Shown: positions 53,235 through 62,963, numbered from the stretch's first letter. The stretch: 64,000 nt of DNA from Paracoccus lutimaris (GCF_003337565.1 NZ_QPJL01000003.1:186001-250000); one strand, 5' to 3'. Notes: a model not told the origin generated them from the letters alone. Numbers and translations are program-made.

Positions 53235-56200
53235 TGCGGGGCGCGCTGCCCGACGAGGTGCTGATCCGGGCCGCCGTTCTGGGCGTCTTCGACCCGCGCG
53301 AGCTGCTGGATGTCGAGGGCAAGGACTACGCCCGGGACCTCGCCGAACTGGCGGCGCTGTCGGTCGAAACCGCCTTCGGGCCGGATTGGCTCTGGTCGCT
53401 CAGCGAGGATGCGCGGCGCGCGGGCCTGACCCTGCTGCCGCCCCCCGGCCCGGCGCGCGTCGCGCATCTTGCCGCGACCCGGCCGCGCGAGGGCGATGAG
53501 CTTGGCCGCGCCGCCCTCGACCTGCTGGCGCCCGGCCCGCGCGCCGATCTGCGCCGGCTTCTGGCCGGCCGCACCACCAGCCTGCCCGATGACCGCCTGA
53601 TCGCGCTCTTCAAGATGCTGGAGCTGATCGGCTCGTCCGGGGCTGTCCTGCCCGACTGGCTCGCGGATGGCGATGCAAGGCGGCGGCTTCAGCACGCGAT
53701 CATGCAGCGGCGCACGGCAAAGGCCGCGCAGGCCGTGCTGCCCGACCGCTTTCGCGGCCGCACGCGCGAACTGGCGGCGCTACGCGATTTCGCCCTGACC
53801 GGCACCCTGCCCAAGCCGGGCACCGGCGCCATCCGGCGGCTTGCGGATGCCATTCCCGACGGCGTTCCGACCCTGCTGATCGCGGGGATCGGCGGCACCG
53901 GGAAATCGGCGCTGCTCGAACAGTTGCGCCGCAGCCTGAACAGCGCGAACGAGGTGGTTCTGGCGCAGTTCGATCTGGACCGCGCGGCGCTGCGCATGGG
54001 CGATCAGGTGGCTCTGGCGCAAGAGCTTCTGCGCCAGATCGGCTATGCCCTGCCCGCGCTTGACGCCGGCATTGCCGGGTTGCGCGCGCAGATCCGCAAC
54101 GCCATGGCGCTGTCGCAAGGACCGATCGACATCGAGGCCGCCGCCAGCGCCATCTTTGGCGCCATGTCGGGGCTGCGCGAACTTCTGGCCGGGGCAGGTA
54201 TGCACGACCGGGCGCTGGTGATCGTGATCGACACGTTCGAGGAGGCGCTGGTGCTTGGCCCACAGCGCGTCGCGCAGATCGCCGAATGGCTGCGCACCCT
54301 GCGCGATCATGGCGGTTTTGCCGCGCTGCGGGTGATCCTGTCGGGCCGCTCGACCGAGACCCTGACCGAGATGCCGCAGGACCTTGCCACGCTGGGCGTG
54401 ATCGAGCTGGATGAGCTGGGCACCCGCGCCGGCCGCGCCAAGCTGCGCGACATGTTCCGCCGCCTGGGCATCGCGCATGAGGATCTGATCCCCGACCTGA
54501 TCGCGGAATTCGGCTCGAACCCGCTGGTGATCGAGGTCCTCGCGATCTTTTGCCGCGACAAGCCCCGCGACGAGATCACCGGCCTGATGCGCGGCGATGA
54601 CGTGGATAGCCGCGCCGGGCTGGATGCGGAAATGCGGCAGTGCTTTCTCTATACCCGCATCCTCGAGCGGCTGGCGGATGCGGAACTGAAGCCGCTGGCC
54701 AATCCCGGGCTGGTCCTGCGCCGGATCGAGCCGGCGCAGATTTCCGGGCTTCTGGCCGGGCCTTGCGGCCTTGCGACACCAATGCCGCCCGCGCAGGCGC
54801 AGGCGCTGTTCGACCGCCTTGCCTCGCAGGTCTGGCTGGTGCGCCGCCCCGATCCCGGCAGCGCGGTGCTGGAGCATCTGCCCGATCTGCGCCGGCTGAT
54901 GCTGCCGCAGATATTGGCCGCGCCCGCCGGGCGTGAGGTCGCTCGCGCCGCCGCCGACTGGTTCACAAATGGCCCCGGCGCAAGCCAGCCGGGGGCCACG
55001 TTCGATGCGAAATATTACGCCATTCTGGCCGGCGATGCCGATCTACCCGAGGATGCCGAGCAGTTGCACGACTTTGCCCTGCATCTGGGCGCCGCCGCGG
55101 GAGACCTGCCCGCCCACGTTCAAGCCCGGCTGCGCGAGGCGCAGGGCCATGTTCTGCGCAGCGATGAAATTGCGCATCTGCATGGTCCGGCCCGCAACCG
55201 CGCGCTCAGAAAACGGCGCGAGACGCAGCGCACCCACGGGCTTGAAACCTCGGTGGTCGCCGAGGAGGCCAGTTTCGCCGCGCCGCCAATCGCGCCCGCA
55301 CAGAAGATGACCGCCGCGGATTCGGCGGCGCTGGCGCAATCGCTCTTTGCGACCGGACAGTTCGAACAGCTTGCCGAAGCCGCGCTGCCGTTGACCCAAG
55401 ACCTTATCGACGGGATTTTGACTAGCGCCGGGCCCCAGTCCATAAGTGAGCCGATGCATCACCCCGCCTATCTGGCGGCGCTGGCGCTGCTGGCGACCGA
55501 TGACGACCGACTGTCGGCCTTTGGTGCGGATCTGGCGGAATGGCTGGTGGCATCAGGTCGGTCCGAGGTCGCTGCGCCCATGCGCCAAGGCCGTTCCGTC
55601 CCGGTCGATATCGCCCTGATGCTGCTTACGGTCACCGGCCAGCTGAACACGCCCCATGGCCGCGCCTTTGACGAATCCATCCACAACCTGAAATCCGCGC
55701 CCTTTGTCGCGCAATCACTCATCGAATGGCGCGCCGCTCTGGCCCGAATGCCCCTTGGCATGAATTGGCCTGCGGTCTCGTTGCAGGTCATGCCGGTCTT
55801 TGCCCCCGCATTGGCGCGGCTGATCGGCGGGGACGCGGACGAAGAGATCTCTCTGGCCATCGAAAGCACACAGCGCGACCAGATGCGCATGCTGCTGCAG
55901 ACCGGCAACCCGGCCGCATTGCGCGACCTGAACATTGTCGAGAACGCGCTGTCCGGCGCGGTCCTGCATCTGCAACCCGGGCTGGCCATTCAGGGGGAAT
56001 TGCGCCCGATCATCCCCGGCAGACAGCCGGAATTTCAAGACCCCTTGCGCGTTCTGCTGACCGGGGGGATTGCCGCTGGCAACATCGCCAAAGCCCTTGC
56101 CCCGCTTGCGGCCATCCCATGGTGGCCGGTCGAGTTGCGTCCCGAAGCATTCTCGGGCCGGACCGGCGCGACGCAAATTCTTGCGCTGATCGACATGCTG

Positions 56201-56398
56201 GACAAGTTCGGCGCGCTGACCGCCTTTGTCGCCGCGCTTGCCGATGACGAGGCCGCCCCCCTGCCCCTGTTCGGCGCGCTGACCGCCTTTGTCGCCGCGC
56301 TTGCCGATGACGAGGCCGCCCCCCTGCCCCTGCGGCAGTTGCACCGCATCATGACCCGCGCCGAATCCGCATGGGCGGGGGCGCTGACCCTGCAATGA
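53231..56398 (+). CDS. STAND-type NTPase, sensor-scaffold candidate of the protease operon
   Basis: A 1055-residue protein. A helical N-terminal region of about 170 residues is not recognised. FRGRTRELAALRDF (174-187) is the usual lead-in to a STAND domain. Walker A is GIGGTGKS (219-226), Walker B ALVIVIDTFEEAL (328-340) and the sensor arginine lies in VILSGR (368-373). From about 600 onward the protein is helical and repeat-like without clear TPR consensus, as in the sensing half of STAND proteins. A 21-residue segment is duplicated exactly at 993-1034. No catalytic effector domain is fused, so the adjacent proteases are the likely outputs. It overlaps the preceding gene by four bases and is followed by a terminator. 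Confidence 0.87.
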   Translation: MMRGALPDEVLIRAAVLGVFDPRELLDVEGKDYARDLAELAALSVETAFGPDWLWSLSEDARRAGLTLLPPPGPARVAHLAATRPREGDELGRAALDLLAPGPRADLRRLLAGRTTSLPDDRLIALFKMLELIGSSGAVLPDWLADGDARRRLQHAIMQRRTAKAAQAVLPDRFRGRTRELAALRDFALTGTLPKPGTGAIRRLADAIPDGVPTLLIAGIGGTGKSALLEQLRRSLNSANEVVLAQFDLDRAALRMGDQVALAQELLRQIGYALPALDAGIAGLRAQIRNAMALSQGPIDIEAAASAIFGAMSGLRELLAGAGMHDRALVIVIDTFEEALVLGPQRVAQIAEWLRTLRDHGGFAALRVILSGRSTETLTEMPQDLATLGVIELDELGTRAGRAKLRDMFRRLGIAHEDLIPDLIAEFGSNPLVIEVLAIFCRDKPRDEITGLMRGDDVDSRAGLDAEMRQCFLYTRILERLADAELKPLANPGLVLRRIEPAQISGLLAGPCGLATPMPPAQAQALFDRLASQVWLVRRPDPGSAVLEHLPDLRRLMLPQILAAPAGREVARAAADWFTNGPGASQPGATFDAKYYAILAGDADLPEDAEQLHDFALHLGAAAGDLPAHVQARLREAQGHVLRSDEIAHLHGPARNRALRKRRETQRTHGLETSVVAEEASFAAPPIAPAQKMTAADSAALAQSLFATGQFEQLAEAALPLTQDLIDGILTSAGPQSISEPMHHPAYLAALALLATDDDRLSAFGADLAEWLVASGRSEVAAPMRQGRSVPVDIALMLLTVTGQLNTPHGRAFDESIHNLKSAPFVAQSLIEWRAALARMPLGMNWPAVSLQVMPVFAPALARLIGGDADEEISLAIESTQRDQMRMLLQTGNPAALRDLNIVENALSGAVLHLQPGLAIQGELRPIIPGRQPEFQDPLRVLLTGGIAAGNIAKALAPLAAIPWWPVELRPEAFSGRTGATQILALIDMLDKFGALTAFVAALADDEAAPLPLFGALTAFVAALADDEAAPLPLRQLHRIMTRAESAWAGALTLQ
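56207..56332 (+). repeat. Exact 63-base tandem duplication inside the STAND gene
   Basis: Unit 1 (56207-56269) and unit 2 (56270-56332) are identical at every base and encode FGALTAFVAALADDEAAPLP plus L twice. Length is a multiple of three, so the frame is kept. Identity at third codon positions shows a recent event. Confidence 0.97.
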
Positions 56399-56401
56399 AA
56401 A

Positions 56402-56419
56402 GGGGGGCCTCAGCCCCCC
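56402..56419. terminator. Bidirectional terminator between the STAND gene and efp
   Basis: GGGGGGC-CTCA-GCCCCCC follows the STAND stop codon by three bases. On the minus strand the stem is followed by a T-run (complement of GAAAA), so it also ends efp transcription. Confidence 0.85.
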
Positions 56420-56425
56420 GATCTT

Positions 56426-56992
56426 TCAGCTTTTCGCGCGCTCGACATAGGTCAGGTCGGCGGTGTTGATGATCACCTTGGTGCCCACGCCGATATGCGG
56501 CGGCACCATGATGCGCACGCCGTTATGCGCCACGGCGGGTTTGTAGCTGGACGAAGCCGTCTGACCCTTGACCACAGGCTCGGTCTCGGCGACCTCGACG
56601 GTCACGCGCTGCGGCAGCTCGATGGCGATGACGACGCCGTTATGGACCTGCAGGAAAACGCGAATCCCGTCCTCAAGGAACACCTTGTCGTCGCCGACCA
56701 CGTCGGGCGACACCACGACCTGCTCATAGCTTTCCGGCTCCATGAAGTGGAAGCCTTCGCCATCCTCGTAAAGATAGTCGTATTCGCGCTCATCGACATG
56801 GGCGCGCTCGACCTGCTCGGTGGTCTTCCAGCGCTCGGAGACCTTGTTGCCGTCCGAGATGCGGCGCAGGTCGACCTGCGTCGTCGGCGTGCCCTTGCCG
56901 GGGTGGAAGTTGGTCGCCGTCAGGACGACATGAAGACGGCCGTCGATTTCGACGACATTGCCTTTGCGAAGGCTTGAGGCGATGACTTTCAA
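56426..56992 (-). CDS. efp: Elongation factor P
   Basis: A 188-residue EF-P that rescues ribosomes stalled at polyproline. The conserved N-terminus [20 protein letters not shown] begins directly after a TTG codon at 56992, which must be the start; AGGAA lies eight bases upstream. The modified lysine is in the domain I loop HPGKGT (about residue 33). Three domains are complete and end with the [19 protein letters not shown] segment. The divergent neighbour is EpmA, the ligase that adds beta-lysine to this loop lysine, which supports lysylation in this organism. Confidence 0.96.
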   Translation of the reverse strand: MKVIASSLRKGNVVEIDGRLHVVLTATNFHPGKGTPTTQVDLRRISDGNKVSERWKTTEQVERAHVDEREYDYLYEDGEGFHFMEPESYEQVVVSPDVVGDDKVFLEDGIRVFLQVHNGVVIAIELPQRVTVEVAETEPVVKGQTASSSYKPAVAHNGVRIMVPPHIGVGTKVIINTADLTYVERAKS

Positions 56993-57126
56993 GGCGGGAT
57001 TCCTTGCCTGCTTTTCAAATTCCGGGGGGCCGGCTATCCATGGGGCCGGCAAAGATGGCGTCCCATAGCGCGTTTCGCGCCGCAGCGCCAGACGCAAGCG
57101 ATTTCGCGCAATCGGGGGGCAGGACC

Positions 57127-58185
57127 ATGGCAAATCAGACCGAAACCCCGTGGTGGGACCGCGACCGCCATGCCGGGCGCAGGCCGCTTCTGCTGGCGCG
57201 AAACCGCATCCAGTCGGCGATCCGCGACTGGCTGGGCGCGCAGGGTTTTCTGGAAATCGACCCCGGCGCGCTGGCGATCAGCCCGGGAAACGAGGCGCAT
57301 CTGCACGGTTTTGCCACCCAACAGATCGGCAATGACGGCCAGCCGCGCCGGATGTATCTGCATACCAGCCCCGAATTCGCGATGAAAAAGCTGCTGGCGG
57401 CGGGTGAGGAGCGGATCTTCTCGCTGTCCCATGTCTGGCGCAACCGCGAACGCGGGCCACTGCACAGCCCGGAATTCACCATGCTGGAATGGTATCGCGC
57501 CGATATGGATTCGGGCGCGGATTACCGCCAGCTTTTCGACGATTGCGCGCATTTCCTGCGTCTTGCCGCCGAGGCGGCGGGGGCCGAACAGTTGCAGTTC
57601 CGCGGCCTGAGCTGCGATCCCTATGCCGCGCCCGAGGTGATGACGGTGGCGCAGGCATTTCTTGAATTTGCGGGCATCGACCTGCTGGCGACCTGCGCGG
57701 GCGCGGAAACCGATGCGGGTGCCTTGCGCGCGCAGGCAACGGCGCGGGGCATCCGGCTGGCCGATGACGACGGCTGGTCCGACATCCTGTCGCGCGTCCT
57801 TGTCGAAAAGGTCGAGCCGCATCTGGGCCATGGCCGGCCCCTGATCCTTGACCGCTATCCGGCGGCCGAGGCGGCACTGGCCCGCCGCGCCCCGGATGAG
57901 CCGCGCGAGGCCGAGCGGTTCGAGCTTTACGCCTGCGGGGTCGAACTCGCGAACGGCTTTGGCGAGCTGACCGACCCCGCCGAGCAACGCCGCCGCTTTC
58001 TGCTGGAAATGGACGAGAAAGCCCGCGTCTACGGCGAACGCTATCCGCTGGACGAGGATTTTCTGGCCGCATTGGCGCAGATGCCCCCGGCCTCGGGCTG
58101 CGCGCTGGGGTTCGACCGGCTGGTCATGCTGGCCACCGGCGCGCCGCGTCTGGACGAAGTGATCTGGACCCCGATCGCGCCCTAA
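57127..58185 (+). CDS. epmA: EF-P lysine ligase EpmA (GenX)
   Basis: A 352-residue paralogue of class II lysyl-tRNA synthetase lacking the anticodon-binding domain. Class II motifs are visible: motif 2 in [20 protein letters not shown] and motif 3 in [15 protein letters not shown]. It attaches lysine (beta-lysine when EpmB is present) to EF-P. The start ATG at 57127 follows AGGACC; an upstream in-frame start would overlap the efp promoter. The gene converges with glcF and their stops overlap by four bases. epmB is not in the window. Confidence 0.94.
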   Translation: MANQTETPWWDRDRHAGRRPLLLARNRIQSAIRDWLGAQGFLEIDPGALAISPGNEAHLHGFATQQIGNDGQPRRMYLHTSPEFAMKKLLAAGEERIFSLSHVWRNRERGPLHSPEFTMLEWYRADMDSGADYRQLFDDCAHFLRLAAEAAGAEQLQFRGLSCDPYAAPEVMTVAQAFLEFAGIDLLATCAGAETDAGALRAQATARGIRLADDDGWSDILSRVLVEKVEPHLGHGRPLILDRYPAAEAALARRAPDEPREAERFELYACGVELANGFGELTDPAEQRRRFLLEMDEKARVYGERYPLDEDFLAALAQMPPASGCALGFDRLVMLATGAPRLDEVIWTPIAP

Positions 58186-59474
58186 TCCGCCTCCAGTGCC
58201 CGGGGGCGTGGCCCGCCCGTCGCCCAGTCCAAAAGCTCGACCGTATGGACGACCGGCACCCCGGTCCCCGAGCCGATCTGCATCATGCAGCCGATATTTC
58301 CGGCGCTGATGACCTGCGGGGTCAGCACCTCGAGCGTGGCGACCTTGCGCCGCTTCAGCTCGCCCGAGATTTCGGGCTGCATCAGGTTATAGGTCCCGGC
58401 CGAGCCGCAGCAGATATGGCTGTCCTTTGGCTCAAGCACCGTGAACCCGGCGGCAGCCAGCAGTTCCTTGGGCGTGGCCTTGATCTGCTGGCCGTGCTGC
58501 AAGGAACAGGCGGCGTGATAGGCGACGCGCAAAGGCGGGGCATGGGTGGCGCCGGACAGCCCCAGATCGGCCATGACCTCGGACACATCGCGGGCCAGCC
58601 CGGCGACCTTGGCCGCCTCCGCAGCCAGCGGGTCATTTTCGAACATATGCCCGTAATCCTTGACCGTGGTCCCGCAGCCCGAGGTGTTGATGACCACCGC
58701 ATCCAGCCCCTCGCCCGCAATCTCGGCCATCAACGCGCGGATATTCGCCGCAGCCGAGGCATGGCTTTCATCGGTGCGGCCCATGTGATGGGTCAGCGCC
58801 CCGCAGCAGCCGACGCCCTTGGGAATGACCACCTCGCAGCCATGGCGGCGCAAAAGCCGGGTGGTCGCGTCGTTGATATCGGTGTTCAGCGCCCTTTGCG
58901 CGCAGCCGACCAGCAGCGCCACCCGCTTGCGGCGCGGACCTTGCGCGGCAAAGACCTGCGGCGTGTCGTTCAGGCTGGGCGGCGGGATGTCCCTGGGCGC
59001 CATGTCCAGCATCGCCCGCAGCCGCTGATCCGGCACCAGCCGCCGAAAGGGCCGTGCCAGTTTCGCGCCGAACAGCGCCAGCCGAAACCGCCCCGGATAG
59101 GGCAGAATGCGCGACAAAATCCAGCGCAGCGCCCGGTCGCCAAGGGGCCGGTGGTAGTTCTTTTCGATATATTCCCGCGCGTGATCAACCAGATGCATGT
59201 AATGCACGCCCGAGGGACAGGTCGTCATGCAACTGAGACAGCTCAGGCAGCGGTCGATATGGCCGACGGTTTTCGCATCCGGCACACGGTTGTTTTCCAG
59301 CATGTCCTTGATCAGGTAGATGCGCCCGCGCGGGCTGTCCAACTCGTCCCCCAAGACCTTGTAGGTCGGGCAGGTGGCGGTGCAGAACCCGCAATGGACG
59401 CAGCTGCGCAGGATCTCATTGGCGCGGGCAGTGCCGGGATCGGCCAGTTGCGCGGGGGTGAAATTCGTCTGCAT
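58182..59474 (-). CDS. glcF: Glycolate oxidase iron-sulfur subunit
   Basis: A 430-residue protein with two [4Fe-4S] motifs, CVHCGFCTATCP (25-36) and CLSCLSCMTTCPSGVHY (about 77-93). Two CCG-type domains follow, with GVGCCGALTHH and SHICCGSAGTYN. It receives electrons from GlcD/GlcE at the membrane and completes the conversion of glycolate to glyoxylate. It is the last gene of glcD-glcE-glcF, one base after the glcE stop. The glyoxylate produced could feed malate synthase (aceB) elsewhere in this window. Confidence 0.95.
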   Translation of the reverse strand: MQTNFTPAQLADPGTARANEILRSCVHCGFCTATCPTYKVLGDELDSPRGRIYLIKDMLENNRVPDAKTVGHIDRCLSCLSCMTTCPSGVHYMHLVDHAREYIEKNYHRPLGDRALRWILSRILPYPGRFRLALFGAKLARPFRRLVPDQRLRAMLDMAPRDIPPPSLNDTPQVFAAQGPRRKRVALLVGCAQRALNTDINDATTRLLRRHGCEVVIPKGVGCCGALTHHMGRTDESHASAAANIRALMAEIAGEGLDAVVINTSGCGTTVKDYGHMFENDPLAAEAAKVAGLARDVSEVMADLGLSGATHAPPLRVAYHAACSLQHGQQIKATPKELLAAAGFTVLEPKDSHICCGSAGTYNLMQPEISGELKRRKVATLEVLTPQVISAGNIGCMMQIGSGTGVPVVHTVELLDWATGGPRPRALEAD

Positions 59475-59475
59475 C

Positions 59476-60588
59476 TCAGCCCTCCATCAAGCCGGGGTTC
59501 AGGATCGCCGCCGGATCGAAGGTCCGCCGCAACCCTTGGGACAGCGCCGCGACCGGGGCGGCTTGCGGCGGGAATGCCGCGCCCCCTAGCCCGCCGCGCC
59601 GGATCAGCGTGGCATGGGGGGCGATGCCCCGCACCGCAGGTGCCGCGCCGGGGCCGGAATACCAGATCAGCCCCCCGCCCCAATCGAGCGAGGTCGCCCC
59701 GCCCAAAGCCTCAAGCGCGGCGGCGATGCGCGGCGCGTCGGTCGGCTTGACCAGCACCCGCCACAAGGGCGCCTCAGTGCCGGAAAAATGTGCCCCATCA
59801 CGCAGATCGCGCCACAGCGCCGTGCTGGCGGGACCGTCCAGTTCCTCGACCTCGCGGCCCGCGAACAGCCCGAGCAGGCGATCGCGGCGATAGCTGAGCT
59901 GCGGCTGGGCCAGCCCCTCGATCCGCAGCCATGCGCGGCCATCATGGAACGCCGCGCCGGTCACCTCATAGGGCGTGGCCAGCGCCGCCGAGAACAGGCC
60001 GACCGCATCAGTGGCCGTGACGCCATGAATGGCCAGCGTCATGCGCTCGGGCATCAACGGCAGGGTTTTCAGCGCCACCTCGGTCAGCACGCCAAGCGTG
60101 CCATGGGCGCCGCAGATCAGCTTGCCCAGATCAAGGCCGGTGACGTTCTTCATCACCCGGCCGCCGTTTTTCAGCACCCGGCCGCGCCCGTCGACAAGCC
60201 GCAGGCCCAGAAGGTGATCGCGGCAGGCCCCGGCGAAAAGCCGCCTCGGCCCCGAGGCATTGGCGGCGACGACCCCGCCGATGGTCGGCACGCCATTCCC
60301 GCCCAGCAGCCCGCGCATATCCGGCGGCTCAAAGGCAAGCGCCTGCCCCTCGGCGGCCAGCATGGTCTCGATTTCAGCCAGCGAGGTGCCGGGGCGCGCG
60401 ATCAGCGTCATCTCGCCCGGCGCATAGGTCACGACGCCCGAAATGCCCGAGACATTCAGATCGTCACCCGCCAGATGCGCCATCTGCACGCGGGTGCCGC
60501 CGCCCGTGATGCGCAGGGGCGCGCGCGCCGCATGGCGGGCCGCGATCAGTTCGGCCAGTTCGGCCTCATTCCTGGGGGTCATGGTCAT
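59476..60588 (-). CDS. glcE: Glycolate oxidase FAD-binding subunit
   Basis: A 370-residue FAD-binding oxidoreductase of the GlcE type, shorter than GlcD. PLRITGGGTRVQMA is the first FAD block, and GGNGVPTIGGVVAANASGPRR with GRVMKNVTGLDLGKLICGAHG the others. The ATG at 60588 overlaps the glcD stop as ATGA; the longer frame upstream is glcD coding DNA read in another phase. It works as a complex with GlcD and GlcF. Confidence 0.94.
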   Translation of the reverse strand: MTMTPRNEAELAELIAARHAARAPLRITGGGTRVQMAHLAGDDLNVSGISGVVTYAPGEMTLIARPGTSLAEIETMLAAEGQALAFEPPDMRGLLGGNGVPTIGGVVAANASGPRRLFAGACRDHLLGLRLVDGRGRVLKNGGRVMKNVTGLDLGKLICGAHGTLGVLTEVALKTLPLMPERMTLAIHGVTATDAVGLFSAALATPYEVTGAAFHDGRAWLRIEGLAQPQLSYRRDRLLGLFAGREVEELDGPASTALWRDLRDGAHFSGTEAPLWRVLVKPTDAPRIAAALEALGGATSLDWGGGLIWYSGPGAAPAVRGIAPHATLIRRGGLGGAAFPPQAAPVAALSQGLRRTFDPAAILNPGLMEG

Positions 60589-62039
60589 TCGGCCGCCGCC
60601 CTGTCGCGATGGGGCTGGCTTGCGTCCAGCGGAAACACCTTGGCCGGGTTCAACAGCCAGCGCGGATCGAACAGGTCCTTGACCTGCATCTGGATCGCCA
60701 GATCGTCCGGGGCATATTGCACCCCCATCAGGTCGCGCTTTTCGATGCCGACGCCATGCTCGCCGGTCAGGCAGCCGCCGACCTCGACGCAAAGCCGCAG
60801 GATGTCATTGCCAAAGGCCTCGGCCCGTTCCAGATCGCCGGGCTTGTTGGCGTTGAACAGGATCAGCGGGTGCATGTTGCCGTCGCCGGCGTGAAAGACA
60901 TTGGCGACCTCAAGCCCGTGCTGGCGCGACAACTCGCCGATCATTTTCAGCGTATAGGGCAGCTTGCCGACCGGCACCGTGCCGTCCAGACAGATGTAAT
61001 CACCCAGACGCCCCATGGCGCCAAAGGCCGACTTGCGCCCCTTCCAGATCGCCGCCGCGTCATCGGCATTGCGGCTTTCGCGGAACTCGACCGGGTTCAG
61101 CGCATCGGCAATCTCGCGGATCTTGCCCAGTTGAAAGGCGATTTCCTGGGCCGAGCCCTCGACCTCGACCACCAGCACGGCGGCGCATTTCGGATAGCCG
61201 GCATGGGCGAATTGCTCGACCGCGCGCAGGCAGGGCTCGTCCATATATTCGATGGCGACCGGCAGCACGCCCGAACGGATGATCCGCGCCACGCATTCGC
61301 CCGCCACCTCGGCATCGTCAAAACCGATCAGCACCGGGCGCGCGCCCTCGGGGCGGGGCAGGATCTTCAGCGTGGCCTCGGTCACGATGCCAAGCTGGCC
61401 CTCGGAGCCGCAGAAAAGGCCCAGCAGATCCAGTCCGGCGGGCCCCATTTCCGGGCCGCCCAGCTCGATCACCTCGCCGGTGGTCAGGACCACCGTGGCG
61501 CCCATCAGGTTGTTGGTGGTGACGCCGTATTTCAGGCAATGCGCGCCGCCCGAATTCATCGCGATATTGCCCGCGATGGTGCAGGCCAGCTGCGAGGACG
61601 GATCGGGCGCATAAAAGAACCCCTGCGCTTCCAGCTCGGCGCTGACCGACAGGTTGGTCACCCCGGTCTGCACGCGGATAAAACGGTTCGCCGTGTCGAT
61701 CTCCAGCACGTCGCGCAGGCGCATGGTGCCGATGACCACGCTGTCGGCGGTGGGCAGCGCGCCCCCGGCCAGCGAAGTGCCCGCACCGCGCGGCACCACC
61801 GGCACCCGCATGTCATGACAGACCCGCATCGCCGCCGCGACCTCCGCGGTCGTGCGCGGCAGGACCACCGCCAAGGGCGGGCAGCGATAGGCGGTCAGCG
61901 CGTCGCATTCATAGGCGCGGGTTTCCTCAAGATCGGAAATCACCGCATCATCGGGCAGCACGCCGCGCAGGGCGGCGACAATCTGCGGCGCGCGTGACAG
62001 CACGCGCGGATCGGGGTCTGGCATGGCGATGCTGGACAC
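60585..62039 (-). CDS. glcD: Glycolate oxidase subunit GlcD
   Basis: A 484-residue FAD-linked oxidase. PRGAGTSLAGGALP is the FAD-binding signature, then DPSSQLACTIAGNIAMNSGG and KYGVTTNNLMGATVV. Near the end NVFHAGDGNMHPLILFN holds active-site histidines and GEHGVGIEKRDLM is the final block. The start is GTG at 62039 with GAGGAGG seven bases upstream; the ATG at 62024 lacks a site. It is first in glcDEF and divergent from glcC. Confidence 0.95.
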   Translation of the reverse strand: MSSIAMPDPDPRVLSRAPQIVAALRGVLPDDAVISDLEETRAYECDALTAYRCPPLAVVLPRTTAEVAAAMRVCHDMRVPVVPRGAGTSLAGGALPTADSVVIGTMRLRDVLEIDTANRFIRVQTGVTNLSVSAELEAQGFFYAPDPSSQLACTIAGNIAMNSGGAHCLKYGVTTNNLMGATVVLTTGEVIELGGPEMGPAGLDLLGLFCGSEGQLGIVTEATLKILPRPEGARPVLIGFDDAEVAGECVARIIRSGVLPVAIEYMDEPCLRAVEQFAHAGYPKCAAVLVVEVEGSAQEIAFQLGKIREIADALNPVEFRESRNADDAAAIWKGRKSAFGAMGRLGDYICLDGTVPVGKLPYTLKMIGELSRQHGLEVANVFHAGDGNMHPLILFNANKPGDLERAEAFGNDILRLCVEVGGCLTGEHGVGIEKRDLMGVQYAPDDLAIQMQVKDLFDPRWLLNPAKVFPLDASQPHRDRAAAE

Positions 62040-62072
62040 GGGCGCCTCCTCCTCGTCTCTGGCTTGGCCGAT

Positions 62073-62125
62073 GTGGTAAAATTATTTGACCACGCATGTC
62101 AACCGGCCCGATGGCTTTACCACAT
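62073..62125. promoter_or_regulatory. GlcC-type operators between glcD and glcC
   Basis: GTGGT (62073-62077) and ACCAC (62089-62093) form an inverted pair around an AT-rich centre. A further half-site TTACCACAT lies at 62117-62125, the reverse complement of ATGTGGTAA at 62071-62079. TGGT/ACCA symmetry is typical of FadR-type GntR regulators. Confidence 0.65.
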
Positions 62126-62165
62126 AGTTGCGCCTCGACCGGACTTGCCCGATGATAGCACGATC

Positions 62166-62963
62166 ATGGGCGACGACATTCTCAAGACCCGGCGCGCGGC
62201 GGAAACCGTCGCCCGCCATATCGAAAAGCTGATCCTTGAGGGCGCCCTGCGCCCCGAGGAATATCTTTTGCCCGAGCGCGAACTGGCGGCGCGGCTGAAC
62301 GTCTCGCGCCCGACCCTGCGCGACGGGCTGAAACTGCTTGAGGATCGCGGGCTGCTGATCGCCGAACGCGGCGTCGGCACCCGCGTGGCCCCAATTGGGG
62401 CGGCAGCGATCACCGATCCGCTGATCGCGCTGCTGGCGGCCTCGCCCGAACTGGCGGATGATTATCTGGAGTTTCGCGACGTGGTGGAAAGTCAGGCCGC
62501 CGCGCTGGCCGCCATCCGCGCCAATGACATCGACCGCCAGATGATCGCCGATTGCCTTGCCGCCATCGAGACCGCCCATGCCGGCGCCGATCCCGATGAT
62601 GAGGCCGAGGCCGACGCCGCCCTGCATCTGGCCATATATGAGGCCAGCCACAATCTGGTGCTGTTGCAGATGATGCGGGCGCTGTCGGGGATCCTGCGCA
62701 GCGACGTGATCCAGAATCGCGGCCGCATGTTCACCATTCCCGCCATCCGCGAATTGCTGCGCGACCAGCACCGCGCCATCGCGCAGGCGATCCTGGACCG
62801 CGACCCCGATGCCGCGCGCGCCGCCGCGCACGAGCATCTGACCTATATCCGCCGCGCCGCGCAGGAAATCCGCGAGGCCGAGGCGAAACTGGGCCAGTCG
62901 CTGCGCCGACTAAGCGGTGGGGGCCTTGGCCAGCGCAGCGTTTCGGATGATGCCTCGACCTAG
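62166..62963 (+). CDS. glcC: GlcC-like GntR/FadR-type regulator of glycolate genes
   Basis: A 265-residue regulator: winged helix about 8-75 (LPERELAARLNVSRPTLRDG, then LKLLEDRGLL) and an FCD domain about 95-230 (LEFRDVVESQAAALAA, DAALHLAIYEAS, DQHRAIAQAIL). It is divergent from glcDEF, the position of GlcC in E. coli, where glycolate activates the operon. The ATG at 62166 begins the recognisable regulator; upstream in-frame codons to 62064 cross the operators. Its end shares a CTAG stop with the convergent TRAP permease gene. Confidence 0.85.
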   Translation: MGDDILKTRRAAETVARHIEKLILEGALRPEEYLLPERELAARLNVSRPTLRDGLKLLEDRGLLIAERGVGTRVAPIGAAAITDPLIALLAASPELADDYLEFRDVVESQAAALAAIRANDIDRQMIADCLAAIETAHAGADPDDEAEADAALHLAIYEASHNLVLLQMMRALSGILRSDVIQNRGRMFTIPAIRELLRDQHRAIAQAILDRDPDAARAAAHEHLTYIRRAAQEIREAEAKLGQSLRRLSGGGLGQRSVSDDAST

